DNA of 64,000 bases from an uncultured Clostridia bacterium. GTDB lineage: Bacteria; Bacillota; Clostridia; Oscillospirales; Acutalibacteraceae. Shown here piece by piece: positions 25,348 to 34,111 of the stretch (the stretch's first letter is position 1; every line of letters starts with the position of its first letter). Location: positions 1 through 64,000 of the forward strand of contig CALCHE010000228.1 of assembly GCA_937901145.1 (NCBI GenBank). Direction: 5' to 3'. A model generated the notes under the pieces. It worked only from the letters and a program-made list of their open reading frames with translations. It was not told where the DNA came from and did not search any database. The translations under genes and the position numbers were made by a program.

Positions 25348-25746
25348 ATGAAAAAGGTTATTTCAATTTTACTCGCAGTTTTAATGATGTTCTCACTCGT
25401 TTCAGTTGCATTTGCTACTGAGGATACAGGTACTACAGACATTCCTGTAACTGAAGCTCCCGAAGAAGGTACTGAAAGCATTATTCCCGACCTCGGTGAA
25501 TATAACTGGATTCTTGACCTTCCCTTCTGGACAGTAGGTCCTGCTCTTAAGTTCGCAAAGATCGCTCTTAAGCTCGTAAGCGTTTACCTCAAGGTTGCAA
25601 AAATCTTCGGTCTCGTAGAAAAGGATATGGACGATTATATCATCGATATTATCAAGGGTATGATCGATGATGCACAGAACGCAGGTCAGACTGAAGAACC
25701 CACTACTGAAGCTACTGAGCCTTCATCAACACCTGTAATTGCATAA
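25348..25746 (+). CDS. Secreted small protein with cationic amphipathic helix
   Basis: 132 residues from the ATG at 25348 behind AAGGAGGAG. Signal peptide about 1-23 (MKKVISILLAVLMMFSL...AFA), acidic Thr/Glu/Pro-rich spacer to about 47, then NWILDLPFW and a helix of about 30 residues with Lys at spaced positions among hydrophobics (LKFAKIALKLVSVYLKVAKI), then an acidic helix and a Thr/Glu/Pro tail. Cationic helix between acidic flanks is a layout seen in antimicrobial precursors, but no processing or transport gene is present. Same signal-peptide style as the protein at 15320. No family recognised. Confidence 0.78.
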   Translation: MKKVISILLAVLMMFSLVSVAFATEDTGTTDIPVTEAPEEGTESIIPDLGEYNWILDLPFWTVGPALKFAKIALKLVSVYLKVAKIFGLVEKDMDDYIIDIIKGMIDDAQNAGQTEEPTTEATEPSSTPVIA

Positions 25747-25757
25747 GATTACATATT

Positions 25758-25781
25758 AAAAGCATCCTTAGGGGTGCTTTT
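25758..25781 (+). terminator. Terminator of the secreted amphipathic protein gene
   Basis: AAAAGCATCC (25758-25767) pairs with GGGTGCTTTT (25772-25781), T run after. Confidence 0.88.
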
Positions 25782-25866
25782 TTCTTTTAAAAAGTTATAA
25801 AATCTTATTTTTTTTATTAATAAATATTTAATTTCATTCAACTTTGCTTTTAATATTATTTACCTA

Positions 25867-25895
25867 TTGACAAAAGAATAACAATCAGTTAAAAT
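25867..25895 (+). promoter_or_regulatory. Promoter of peptide D
   Basis: TTGACA (25867-25872), 17-base spacer, TAAAAT (25890-25895). Confidence 0.78.
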
Positions 25896-25925
25896 TAAAT
25901 CAATAATTATTAGGAGGACTAAACA

Positions 25926-26060
25926 ATGGAACTTATTGAAAAACTTTATCTTCAGATTTTAAACTTAATTCTTGATCTTCTCACAGCTTTCGGTGCTGAT
26001 ACCAGCGTTGTAGAGGAAATGATTAACGCTACTAAGAAAGAAGAAAGCGAAGAAGCATAA
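25926..26060 (+). CDS. Leaderless amphipathic peptide D (44 aa)
   Basis: ATG at 25926 behind TTAGGAGG; 44 codons. It begins MELIEKLYLQILNLILDLLT, continues AFGADTSVVEEMINATKK and ends EESEEA. Residues 3-23 are strongly hydrophobic with Glu, Lys, Gln and Asn on one face; the tail is acidic; net charge about -7. No Cys and no signal peptide. Size, acidity, the AGGAGG-ATGG start context and the monocistronic promoter-terminator design match peptides A-C of the first locus, though residue identity is low. Confidence 0.72.
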   Translation: MELIEKLYLQILNLILDLLTAFGADTSVVEEMINATKKEESEEA

Positions 26061-26078
26061 TTATCTGTGAATCTCTTC

Positions 26079-26102
26079 ATCCTCCGATGAATTTCGGAGG
26101 AT
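26079..26102 (+). terminator. Terminator of peptide D
   Basis: ATCCTCCGA (26079-26087) pairs with TCGGAGGAT (26094-26102), followed by TTTTCTTTT. Confidence 0.9.
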
Positions 26103-26210
26103 TTTCTTTTAATATTTATTAATGAAAAAAACGAAGATTTTAAATTAATTTTACAGTAAAATGATTATAATATAGAATATTATTATAAAAATTCACGGAG
26201 GGGTTTTGTT

Positions 26211-27014
26211 ATGAATAATTTTATCGAATACATTGACAAGTCTTTTGAAAATATGAAGGAAACAGAATCACTGTACCGTTATAAGCAGAAGCTTTTGGCA
26301 CAAATGACGGAAAGAGCAAACGAACTTGTGGCTGCAGGTCTTAAGGATGATAAAATTATATGTGCCATAATTATGGATGAATATCCTGATCTTGCAGGCA
26401 AATATAAAGAATCGATGAAGAAAAAAACTGAAATGAGCAAAAAATCAAGGAAGAGCTCCCTTATTGCTGTCGGCACTATGGGCGGCATCTTCGCCGTTGT
26501 GTGTCTTTATCTTGCTGTCAGCTTCCTTACAGGTGACTGGGGCAAAACATGGATGCTTCTTCTCGGCGGAATTTTTGCAGTTCTTGTTTTTATGTTTGTT
26601 GTCATTGCCGGAAGACTTACTAAAAAAACAGGAAAATTCGGCTTTGTTTCACGGATACTGTGTGTAGGTGCAGTAGCTCTTATAGCTACATATATGTTCC
26701 TTTTTACCACGATAATTGTTCCTGTTCAGGGAAGCTGGATTATATTTGTACTGGCGATTCCCTTTGCCATGATTTTCGATATGCTATTATCTTATAAATT
26801 CAATAAAAAGACTGGAATTTTCAGTGTGCTTCTTTACATACCCGCTGTATTTACACTGTTTTATGTAGTTCTCGGTATAGCGAAGGTTCTTCCCTGGCAT
26901 CCGGGTTGGCTCCTTATACTTTTGGGTATATTTGTAGATTTTGTGGTAGTAACTGTACGACTTCTTTCAGGTACGAAAGTAAAAGAGGAGGATGAAGGAT
27001 GGAGCGAAGATTAA
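26211..27014 (+). CDS. Membrane protein with N-terminal cytosolic helical domain
   Basis: 267 residues. The first ~80 are charged and helical (SLYRYKQKLLAQMTERANELVAAG) and resemble the prefix domains found on some Firmicute membrane proteins (DUF1700-like or permease-prefix type). Six hydrophobic spans follow between about residues 84 and 250, and the end is acidic. No catalytic motif seen. It overlaps the next gene by 16 bases, so the two are probably made together. The ATG follows ACGGAGGGG. Confidence 0.72.
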   Translation: MNNFIEYIDKSFENMKETESLYRYKQKLLAQMTERANELVAAGLKDDKIICAIIMDEYPDLAGKYKESMKKKTEMSKKSRKSSLIAVGTMGGIFAVVCLYLAVSFLTGDWGKTWMLLLGGIFAVLVFMFVVIAGRLTKKTGKFGFVSRILCVGAVALIATYMFLFTTIIVPVQGSWIIFVLAIPFAMIFDMLLSYKFNKKTGIFSVLLYIPAVFTLFYVVLGIAKVLPWHPGWLLILLGIFVDFVVVTVRLLSGTKVKEEDEGWSED

Positions 27015-28282
27015 ATGCCGAGCTTTGGGATAAGATGCACTATCTATTCCGAGATTTTAACGACAGAATGGTTCATCTCGAGCTTCATTACGATTATGAA
27101 ATTAACTATGAAGCATTCCGGACGGTGCTTATCTGCTTCTTTGAAAAGGCACCTGTTTTCCATTCCGGCTTCGTGGATAATAAGGTAAGACCCTACTGGG
27201 AGGTAAAGCCCTACGATATCGACGATGTAATTACACTTAAGCATATTTCAGATGAAGAGGTTCCATTCGCTGTGGATAACTTTCTTACTCAGTATATTCC
27301 GCCTGAGAGCAGTTTACAGATGAAGGTAGGAGTGTTCTATCACAGCGGTAAAACTACCGTATGCTTTGTTGAGAATCATATGTGTATGGATGGCGGTGAT
27401 TTCAAATATTTCATAAGTGCCTTCTGTAAAAATTACAATGATTACATCGAAAAGGGAATATTACCTCTTAATTTTAAAGAGGGCACACGCTCTTATGAGT
27501 CGGTTTATGATGATTTCACTCCCGCTCAGGAAAAAATGGCCAGAAACCTTTATAAAAATGTCTGTGCTAAGGATGACCACAAATTTCCTCTCACAGAGGA
27601 CAGAGAGGAAGACCGTAGCTTTATAGCTCGAAGAAAGCTGACTGAGGAAGATTTCCTTATTCTTAAGCAGGTCGGCAAAAAATACGGTGCTACAGTAAAC
27701 GACGTGCTTGTTGCTGCGTATTTTGACGCACTTTATAATCTGGCAGAATATAACCCTGATGACAGTGTTACCATTTCTTGCGCTATTGACCTTAGACGTC
27801 ATATCAAAGACAGTACAGATCAGGGCATAACTAACCATACAGCTTTTATGCAGTGCAGAATACCCCGTCTCGGTGATGATATAATCGAAACACTGAAGTA
27901 TGTGGTAAACTCAGCCAATCTTTTCAAAAAAGATAAGTTTATGGGCCTTTACGGCCTGCCGCTTCTTCGTTTCGGTTATAAAATATTACCTCACGCCGCC
28001 AGTGAGGAGATAATCAAGATAGGCTATTCAAATCCGCTTCTGGCTATGAGTAATATCGGTATTCTTGACCATAAAGCTCTGGCTCTCGAGGGACATGAGC
28101 CTACTGACGGATTTATGACAGGCGCAGTCAAGTATAAGCCCTATGTTCTCCTTTCAGCCACATCAATGAAAAATGTCATCACTCTTTCGATGTGTGTCAG
28201 AGGTAACAGTGATGATAAAAAAATTGTAGAACGGTTCTTCGATCTTTATGAGGAAAGCGTAGAAAAATTAAAAAATTCATAA
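26999..28282 (+). CDS. Condensation-domain-like acyltransferase
   Basis: 427 residues, soluble. The HxxxDG catalytic motif of the condensation/chloramphenicol-acetyltransferase superfamily is present as HMCMDG (H127-G132) with FKYFI after it, and the second half contains VNDVLVAAYFDALY and SCAIDLRRHI, the positions of the family's DFGWG-side structural motifs. There are no carrier-protein or adenylation domains, so it is not part of an NRPS; freestanding relatives (PapA5, alcohol acetyltransferases) acylate lipids or small alcohols. Overlap with the membrane-protein gene upstream suggests a joint role, perhaps in a membrane lipid. The start at 26999 is behind GAGGAGG. Confidence 0.75.
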   Translation: MERRLNAELWDKMHYLFRDFNDRMVHLELHYDYEINYEAFRTVLICFFEKAPVFHSGFVDNKVRPYWEVKPYDIDDVITLKHISDEEVPFAVDNFLTQYIPPESSLQMKVGVFYHSGKTTVCFVENHMCMDGGDFKYFISAFCKNYNDYIEKGILPLNFKEGTRSYESVYDDFTPAQEKMARNLYKNVCAKDDHKFPLTEDREEDRSFIARRKLTEEDFLILKQVGKKYGATVNDVLVAAYFDALYNLAEYNPDDSVTISCAIDLRRHIKDSTDQGITNHTAFMQCRIPRLGDDIIETLKYVVNSANLFKKDKFMGLYGLPLLRFGYKILPHAASEEIIKIGYSNPLLAMSNIGILDHKALALEGHEPTDGFMTGAVKYKPYVLLSATSMKNVITLSMCVRGNSDDKKIVERFFDLYEESVEKLKNS

Positions 28283-28288
28283 GCTTTT

Positions 28289-28316
28289 GAGTGCTCTTCT
28301 GAGCACTCTTTTTTTA
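28289..28316 (+). terminator. Terminator of the acyltransferase gene
   Basis: GAGTGCTC (28289-28296) and GAGCACTC (28301-28308) form a stem with loop TTCT and an eight-base T run. Confidence 0.92.
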
Positions 28317-28378
28317 TACATAAAAGCAAGTGTTGAGGGTTAAAATAATTTCGAAATAAAATTTTACGGAAAGCGGGA

Positions 28379-29929
28379 ATGATTATGCGAGGGGAATACA
28401 TAATCGAAATGATAGGAATAACCAAAGAGTTTCCCGGTATTATTGCAAACGATAATATAACTCTTCAGCTGAAAAAAGGAGAAATTCACGCTCTTTTAGG
28501 GGAAAACGGTGCAGGAAAAAGTACTCTTATGTCTGTGCTTTTCGGTCTTTATCAGCCTGAAAAGGGCATCATAAAAAAGAACGGTCAGCCTGTGAAAATT
28601 TATGGCCCGAATGATGCCACTGCTCTCGGAATAGGTATGGTGCATCAGCATTTCAAGCTGGTGGATGTGTTCACCGTTCTGGACAATATAATTCTCGGTA
28701 CAGAGACAGTGAGACTCGGATTTATTCAGAGACAGGCTGTCAAAAGTAAAGTGAAGGAATTAAGTGAAAAATATTCTCTCAGAATAGATCCTGATAAAAA
28801 AATCGAAGAGATCAGCGTAGGTATGCAGCAGAGAGTCGAAATACTTAAAATGCTTTACAGGGATAATGAAATTCTGATCTTTGATGAGCCTACAGCCGTT
28901 CTGACGCCTCAGGAAACTGCGGAACTGATGAAAATAATGAAAGCCTTTGCAGCGGAAGGAAAATCTATTCTGTTTATCACTCACAAGCTGAGCGAAATTA
29001 TGGCTGTTTCAGACAGGGTCAGTGTTATAAGGAAGGGTAAATATATCGGTACTGTCGAAACTAAGGATACTACCAAAGAGGAGCTGTCGCAGATGATGGT
29101 AGGACGTCCCGTAGAGCTTTCTGTAAAGAAAGAAAAAGCTCAGCCAAAGCAGACGATTCTGAAGGTTGAAAAACTTTCTGTCGGTGGCAAGGATAGTAAA
29201 AAATCTGCTGTAAATAATGTCTCCTTTGAGGTTAAAAGCGGAGAAATAGTAGCCATAGCAGGTGTGGACGGAAACGGACAGTCGGAACTGATAAGAGCGA
29301 TAACAGGACTTGAACGGATAAATTCCGGTAAGGTATTTATCTGCGGTGAGGATATTACAGAATATTCTGTCCGTGAAAGGCTTCAGGCGGGTATCAGTCA
29401 TATTCCTGAGGACAGGCATAAACACGGATTGGTTCTGGACTTTTCCCTGGAAAACAACTGCGTCCTGCAGCGATATTTCGAGGATGAATTTCAGCAAAAG
29501 GGTTTTATCAGAAATTCAGCCGTCAGAAAATATACCGAAAGGCTTATTGATGCATTCGATATACGTTCGAATCAGGGTCCGGTGACCCATACGCGCAGTA
29601 TGTCGGGCGGTAATCAGCAAAAGGCAGTAATCGCCCGTGAGCTTGACAGAAATCAGCCTCTCATTATAGCTGTTCAGCCTACACGGGGACTTGATGTCGG
29701 GGCTATAGAAAATATTCACAGGGCACTTGTCGAAAAAAGAGACGAGGGAAAGGCTGTATTGCTTGTATCGCTGGAGCTTGACGAGGTTTTGAATGTATCT
29801 GACAGAATACTGGTAATTTATGAGGGTGAAATAACAGGGGAGTTTGAACCTGATAAAACAACGGTTTCTGAGCTCGGTTTGTATATGGCAGGTACAAAAA
29901 GAAAGGGGAAGGATGATACCGATGACTAA
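28379..29929 (+). CDS. Nucleoside ABC importer, duplicated ATP-binding protein
   Basis: 516 residues with two ABC domains in tandem. The first has Walker A GENGAGKST (about residue 42), VGMQQRVEILK and Walker B LIFDEPTAVLT. The second has a degenerate Walker A (GVDGNGQSE), ISHIPEDRHKHG and the signature MSGGNQQK. This is the carbohydrate/nucleoside-type (RbsA-like, YufO/NupO) layout. Two permease genes overlap or touch downstream, and a pyrimidine-nucleoside phosphorylase closes the group, so nucleosides are the likely cargo. Initiation near 28379 is preceded by GGAAAGCGGG; an in-frame ATG lies at 28385. Confidence 0.92.
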   Translation: MIMRGEYIIEMIGITKEFPGIIANDNITLQLKKGEIHALLGENGAGKSTLMSVLFGLYQPEKGIIKKNGQPVKIYGPNDATALGIGMVHQHFKLVDVFTVLDNIILGTETVRLGFIQRQAVKSKVKELSEKYSLRIDPDKKIEEISVGMQQRVEILKMLYRDNEILIFDEPTAVLTPQETAELMKIMKAFAAEGKSILFITHKLSEIMAVSDRVSVIRKGKYIGTVETKDTTKEELSQMMVGRPVELSVKKEKAQPKQTILKVEKLSVGGKDSKKSAVNNVSFEVKSGEIVAIAGVDGNGQSELIRAITGLERINSGKVFICGEDITEYSVRERLQAGISHIPEDRHKHGLVLDFSLENNCVLQRYFEDEFQQKGFIRNSAVRKYTERLIDAFDIRSNQGPVTHTRSMSGGNQQKAVIARELDRNQPLIIAVQPTRGLDVGAIENIHRALVEKRDEGKAVLLVSLELDEVLNVSDRILVIYEGEITGEFEPDKTTVSELGLYMAGTKRKGKDDTDD

Positions 29930-31199
29930 AAAAAACGAAGAAAAATCACCGCTTAAAGAAATTTATTCTAAGAACGGAACAAAAACTGCTTTGGCATCTG
30001 TTCTTTCCATTCTTGCAGGTCTTGCAGTCGGTAGCATACTGATACTTGTTGTTTCTGTATTTAATTCGGATATAGGTCTCAAGGGAGGCATAGAAGGCCT
30101 CAAGCTTATTCTTTTCGGCCTGTTCAGTAAGGGCAGAGATTCTGTCGGTGAGCTTGTTTTCGGATTCAATCCGATAAACGCAGGCAATCTTCTTTTTAGG
30201 GCAACTCCTGTTATTATGACAGGTCTTTCCGTGGCTGTAGCGTTCAAAACAGGTCTTTTTAATATCGGTGCACCCGGACAGTATCTGGTAGGTACAGCGG
30301 CAACTTTGATTCTGGCGCTGAAAATACCGTCGGATGTGATACCGCCCTTTGCTATATGGATAATTGCTTTTTCAGGTGGTATGCTGGCTGGCGCGCTGTG
30401 GGGTGCAATTCCGGGCATTCTTAAAGCATATCTTAGTATAAATGAGGTTTTAGCCTGTATTATGACTAACTGGATAGCGGCAAATGCCGTTACCTGGATT
30501 TTTGAAAACAGCGAGCTTAGAAACAGCGGTGAGTCAGGTAAAATAGCTTTTATTATGAAGACCTCAGCGAACGGTGTCGCAACCGCCAAATTCGGTCTCG
30601 ATAAAATTTTTTCGGGCTCGCAGGTGAACGGCGGCATTTTTATCGCTGTTGCTTTCGCAGTATTTGTTTACATTGTTATTACCAAAACCGTTTTAGGATA
30701 TGAAATGAAGGCCTGCGGATATAATAAGGATGCGGCAGAATATGCAGGCATAAAAAGCCGTCGTATGATAGTTTTTTCTATGGCATTTGCAGGTGCGCTC
30801 TCAGGTGGAGGTGCCGCACTTTATTATCTTTCAGGTAATACTGAATTCTTTTGGTCGACCTATCAGTCCCTGCCCACAGAAGGCTTTAACGGTATACCCA
30901 TAGCACTTTTAGCCAGTAATAATCCTATCGGTGTTATTTTTACGGGTCTGTTTATGTCTGTTCTTTCCGTAGCGGGACAGCAGCTTAAAAATCTCACACC
31001 ATACAATGAATATATTACAAATATCATAATAGGTATAATAGTTTATCTCAGCGCATTTTCATTGGTTATCAAAAGCTTTATTTCATCAGACAAAAGAATT
31101 TTTAAACGGAAAACTACCACCGCTGATGAAAACACACATTCAGATGAAGAAATTATTTCTCAGGCGCAGAGACAGTCTGAAGAAGGGGGAGAAGCATAA
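29922..31199 (+). CDS. Nucleoside ABC importer permease 1
   Basis: 425 residues from the ATG at 29922 (an ATG at 29913 is an alternative), overlapping the end of the ATPase gene. About eight to ten membrane spans of the BPD_transp_2 (LivM/RbsC-like) family, with the hallmark FKTGLFNIGAPGQYLVG and later MKACGYNKDAAEYAGI, the coupling-helix region (EAA-like loop). Pairs with the following permease to form the channel. The C-terminal ~40 residues are charged and cytosolic. Confidence 0.9.
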   Translation: MTKKNEEKSPLKEIYSKNGTKTALASVLSILAGLAVGSILILVVSVFNSDIGLKGGIEGLKLILFGLFSKGRDSVGELVFGFNPINAGNLLFRATPVIMTGLSVAVAFKTGLFNIGAPGQYLVGTAATLILALKIPSDVIPPFAIWIIAFSGGMLAGALWGAIPGILKAYLSINEVLACIMTNWIAANAVTWIFENSELRNSGESGKIAFIMKTSANGVATAKFGLDKIFSGSQVNGGIFIAVAFAVFVYIVITKTVLGYEMKACGYNKDAAEYAGIKSRRMIVFSMAFAGALSGGGAALYYLSGNTEFFWSTYQSLPTEGFNGIPIALLASNNPIGVIFTGLFMSVLSVAGQQLKNLTPYNEYITNIIIGIIVYLSAFSLVIKSFISSDKRIFKRKTTTADENTHSDEEIISQAQRQSEEGGEA

Positions 31200-32209
31200 T
31201 GGAATTTCTTGTTCAGCAGACGCTTACCTATGCCACTCCTCTTCTTATTGTGGCACTTGCAGGAGTTTTCGCTGAAAGAAGCGGCATAGTAAACCTTGCA
31301 CTTGAGGGTATAATGATTTTCGGTGCTTTTTCTGGTGTTCTGTTTATACGGATAATGCAGGATACCGATACCTTTAATAAGGAACAGGCTTTAGCTCTTG
31401 AGCTTCTGACTATGCTCGTGTGCGCAGTGGCAGGGGCTTTGTTCTCGTTGCTTTTGTCTTATGCGGCGATAAATCTGCGTGCCAATCAGACAGTTTCAGG
31501 CACAGCACTTAATATGCTTGCACCGGGACTTGTTCTTTTCCTCACTAATGTTCTGGTTAATCAGAATGTACTGACTATGTCTGAGGGTGATTCGGCAAGC
31601 TGGTTTATGCTTAAAAGAAGTGACTTCGGATTTACGAAAACAGAGGATCTTAATTTTTTCGAGAGCACTTTTTTAGTAAAAAATTATCTTTCTGCTTACA
31701 TTTGTATTGGACTTTTCATAGTACTTTCTGTTATAATGTATAAAACAAGATTCGGACTCAGGCTTCGGGCTTGCGGTGAAAATCCCCAGGCGGCAGATTC
31801 TGTGGGTATAAATGTAGCTAAAATGCGCTATGCGGGCACCACAATTTCCGGTGCTTTAGCGGGCATCGGTGGCTTTGTTTTCGCCCTCACTACGGCAAAC
31901 TGTTCTTCTACAGGGGATGTAGCGGGCTTCGGATTTCTCGCACTCGCAGTAATGATATTCGGCAACTGGAATCCGTGGACTATAGCTGCTGCTTCCTTTG
32001 TTTTTGGACTTTTTAAGTGTATAGCCGCGGCATACTCTACCATAGATATTAACGGTGACGGTGTTTATGCTCTTGCTGAAATCGGAGTCAGTACTAATTT
32101 TTACCGTATGCTGCCCTATATAATAACTCTTGTGGTACTTGCCTTTACCTCGAAAAGCTCGAGAGCGCCGAAGGCATCAGGTATACCCTATGACAAATCA
32201 GTAAGATAA
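31199..32209 (+). CDS. Nucleoside ABC importer permease 2
   Basis: 336 residues, with its start overlapping the stop of permease 1 (TAATGG). Motifs AERSGIVNLALEGIMIFGAF near the N-terminus and LRACGENPQAADSVGINV (coupling loop) are those of the second permease of BmpA-type nucleoside importers. About eight to nine membrane spans. Confidence 0.9.
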   Translation: MEFLVQQTLTYATPLLIVALAGVFAERSGIVNLALEGIMIFGAFSGVLFIRIMQDTDTFNKEQALALELLTMLVCAVAGALFSLLLSYAAINLRANQTVSGTALNMLAPGLVLFLTNVLVNQNVLTMSEGDSASWFMLKRSDFGFTKTEDLNFFESTFLVKNYLSAYICIGLFIVLSVIMYKTRFGLRLRACGENPQAADSVGINVAKMRYAGTTISGALAGIGGFVFALTTANCSSTGDVAGFGFLALAVMIFGNWNPWTIAAASFVFGLFKCIAAAYSTIDINGDGVYALAEIGVSTNFYRMLPYIITLVVLAFTSKSSRAPKASGIPYDKSVR

Positions 32210-32239
32210 AATCCATTAAAAATGGAAAGGAAGATAAAT

Positions 32240-33541
32240 ATGAGAATTTACGACATTATTTCCCGTAAAAGAGACGGATTCGAACTGACCGATGAAGAGA
32301 TTCATTTTTTCATTGACGGCTATGTGAAGGGAGAAATACAGGATTATCATGCCTCGGCACTGCTGATGGCTATTTATCTTAAGGGAATGAGTGACAGAGA
32401 GATGGTTACGCTTACTCTTGAAATGGCTAAATCGGGGGATATGCTTGATCTGAGTGCTATCGACGGAGTTACTGCAGATAAGCATTCTACGGGAGGCGTC
32501 GGGGACAAGACAACCCTGATAGTTACTCCTATAGTGGCCTCTCTCGGTGCTAAGGTAGCCAAAATGAGCGGTAGAGGACTCGGTCACACGGGCGGTACTG
32601 TAGATAAACTTGAATCAATCGAGGGCTTTGATGTGGCTCTTAGTCCCGAAAGGTTCATCGAAACGGTGAAAAAGACCGGTATCTGTGTGGTAGGACAGAC
32701 GGGAAATCTCGCTCCGGCTGATAAAAAGCTTTACGCGCTTCGTGATGCTACGGCTACTGTAGGATGTATGCCTCTTATTGCTTCGAGCATAATGAGTAAA
32801 AAGCTTGCCGCCGGTTCACAGTGCATCGTTCTCGATGTTAAATACGGTAGCGGAGCATTTATGAAGACAACAGACGATGCCGAGGAGCTTTCAACGAAAA
32901 TGGTGGAAATCGGCAAAATGGCCGGCAGAAAAATGGCTGCTGTCATTTCGGATATGGACACACCTCTCGGAAAAAATATCGGTAATACTCTCGAAATCAT
33001 CGAAGCTGTCGAGACACTGAAAGGTAAGGGCAGTGAGGACCTTCGTGAAGTCAGCCTCACACTCGCTTCTGAGCTTATATCTCTCGTAAAGGGTATTGAC
33101 TATCATGAAGCAAGGCAGTTATGTGAAAAGGCACTCGATGATGGCTCGGCCTATGAAAAATTCCTCGAATTTATCTCGGCTCAGGGCGGTAATACAGAGC
33201 AGATAATCGACACAGATAATCTTCCGAAAGCCAAGATAATTCATAATGTTATCGCAAAAGAAAACGGTTATATCTCAAAGACTGATGCTGAAAAAATCGG
33301 CTCTGCAAGTGTAGTTTTAGGTGCGGGCAGAGTCAATAAGGAAGACAGTATAGATTATACTGCGGGAATTATCCTTCATAAAAAAACAGGGGATAGAATC
33401 AAAGCGGGGGATGTAATCGCTGAATTCCATACAAATGATGAAAAACTGATTGCACCTGCTGAAAAGGTGTTTTTCGATGCTCTTACTGTTTCGGAAAGTA
33501 AGCCTGTAGAGTCTGAATTGATTTATAAGGTTATCAGATAA
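32240..33541 (+). CDS. pdp: Pyrimidine-nucleoside phosphorylase
   Basis: 433 residues from the ATG at 32240 (AAAGGAAG upstream), the usual length for the family. The phosphate/nucleoside signature DKHSTGGVGDKTT is at about residue 80, SGRGLGHTGGTVDKLE near 113, and the C-terminal lipoyl-like domain ends the protein. It splits uridine, thymidine or deoxyuridine with phosphate into base and (deoxy)ribose 1-phosphate. Thirty bases downstream of the nucleoside importer genes, so uptake and breakdown are coupled. Pdp versus thymidine phosphorylase (deoA) is judged from length and family resemblance. Confidence 0.93.
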   Translation: MRIYDIISRKRDGFELTDEEIHFFIDGYVKGEIQDYHASALLMAIYLKGMSDREMVTLTLEMAKSGDMLDLSAIDGVTADKHSTGGVGDKTTLIVTPIVASLGAKVAKMSGRGLGHTGGTVDKLESIEGFDVALSPERFIETVKKTGICVVGQTGNLAPADKKLYALRDATATVGCMPLIASSIMSKKLAAGSQCIVLDVKYGSGAFMKTTDDAEELSTKMVEIGKMAGRKMAAVISDMDTPLGKNIGNTLEIIEAVETLKGKGSEDLREVSLTLASELISLVKGIDYHEARQLCEKALDDGSAYEKFLEFISAQGGNTEQIIDTDNLPKAKIIHNVIAKENGYISKTDAEKIGSASVVLGAGRVNKEDSIDYTAGIILHKKTGDRIKAGDVIAEFHTNDEKLIAPAEKVFFDALTVSESKPVESELIYKVIR

Positions 33542-33551
33542 ACGAACGCAT

Positions 33552-33573
33552 CACGGTTCATTTATGAATCGTG
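33552..33573 (+). terminator. Terminator of the nucleoside operon
   Basis: CACGGTTCAT (33552-33561) pairs with ATGAATCGTG (33564-33573), T-rich after. Confidence 0.8.
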
Positions 33574-33637
33574 TTGCTTTTTCGTCAGTGGTTATTTAAA
33601 GAATATTCTTCTTAAATGTAATTCGTTTCGTTAAATC

Positions 33638-33921
33638 TTAAATAATGCTTCTGAAGCTTATATATACGGGATTGCTGTAATCGAGTATTTTACTGTAGAA
33701 TTTATCGGGATTAGGGAATCTGAAAGTGCTCCTGCAGAGTCCTGAAAAAAGCAGAGTTAATACCGCCGTACCTACCATCAGAAGCCAATCGAATTTAGTG
33801 ATGATTCCGATAACGACCATTAAAGTAAGAAATCCTGTAATAATACATCCGAGAACAGTCAAAAGGATGATAAAGAGTAGAAGTAAAGGCTTTGTTTTTT
33901 TATCATTAAAAAGAAATTCAT
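33638..33921 (-). pseudogene. Small two-span membrane protein with a broken start
   Basis: An open frame reads NEFLFNDKKTKPLLLLF, two hydrophobic spans (about IILLTVLGCIITGFLTLMVV and LLMVGTAVLTLLFSG) and the tail PNPDKFYSKILDYSNPVYI. The only ATG with a ribosome site (GGGAG, then ATG at 33921) lies one base out of this frame and gives 20 residues. Adding one base after that ATG would restore the 94-residue protein. Either a frameshift mutation, a sequencing error, or use of the internal TTG at 33862. No family recognised. Confidence 0.45.
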
Positions 33922-34111
33922 TATTTGCTACTCCCTTTGACGTAAAAATACGAAAAATAAGCTGACTATACTATTATTAAATCTTCCTGTGTGGAATTGT
34001 TGGTTTCTGCTTTTATATAGACACCTCTTTTTTTATACAGCTACACAAAAAATGTCAATCATAAATAGAGAACACCCGAATATTTCAATTCAGGTGTCCG
34101 AGATATATTTT

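Noticed and set aside
24894..26060. RRNPP-type quorum-sensing receptor with its peptide
   Set aside because: The XRE protein is only 123 residues and has no TPR domain; the neighbouring peptides do not look like short exported pheromone precursors.
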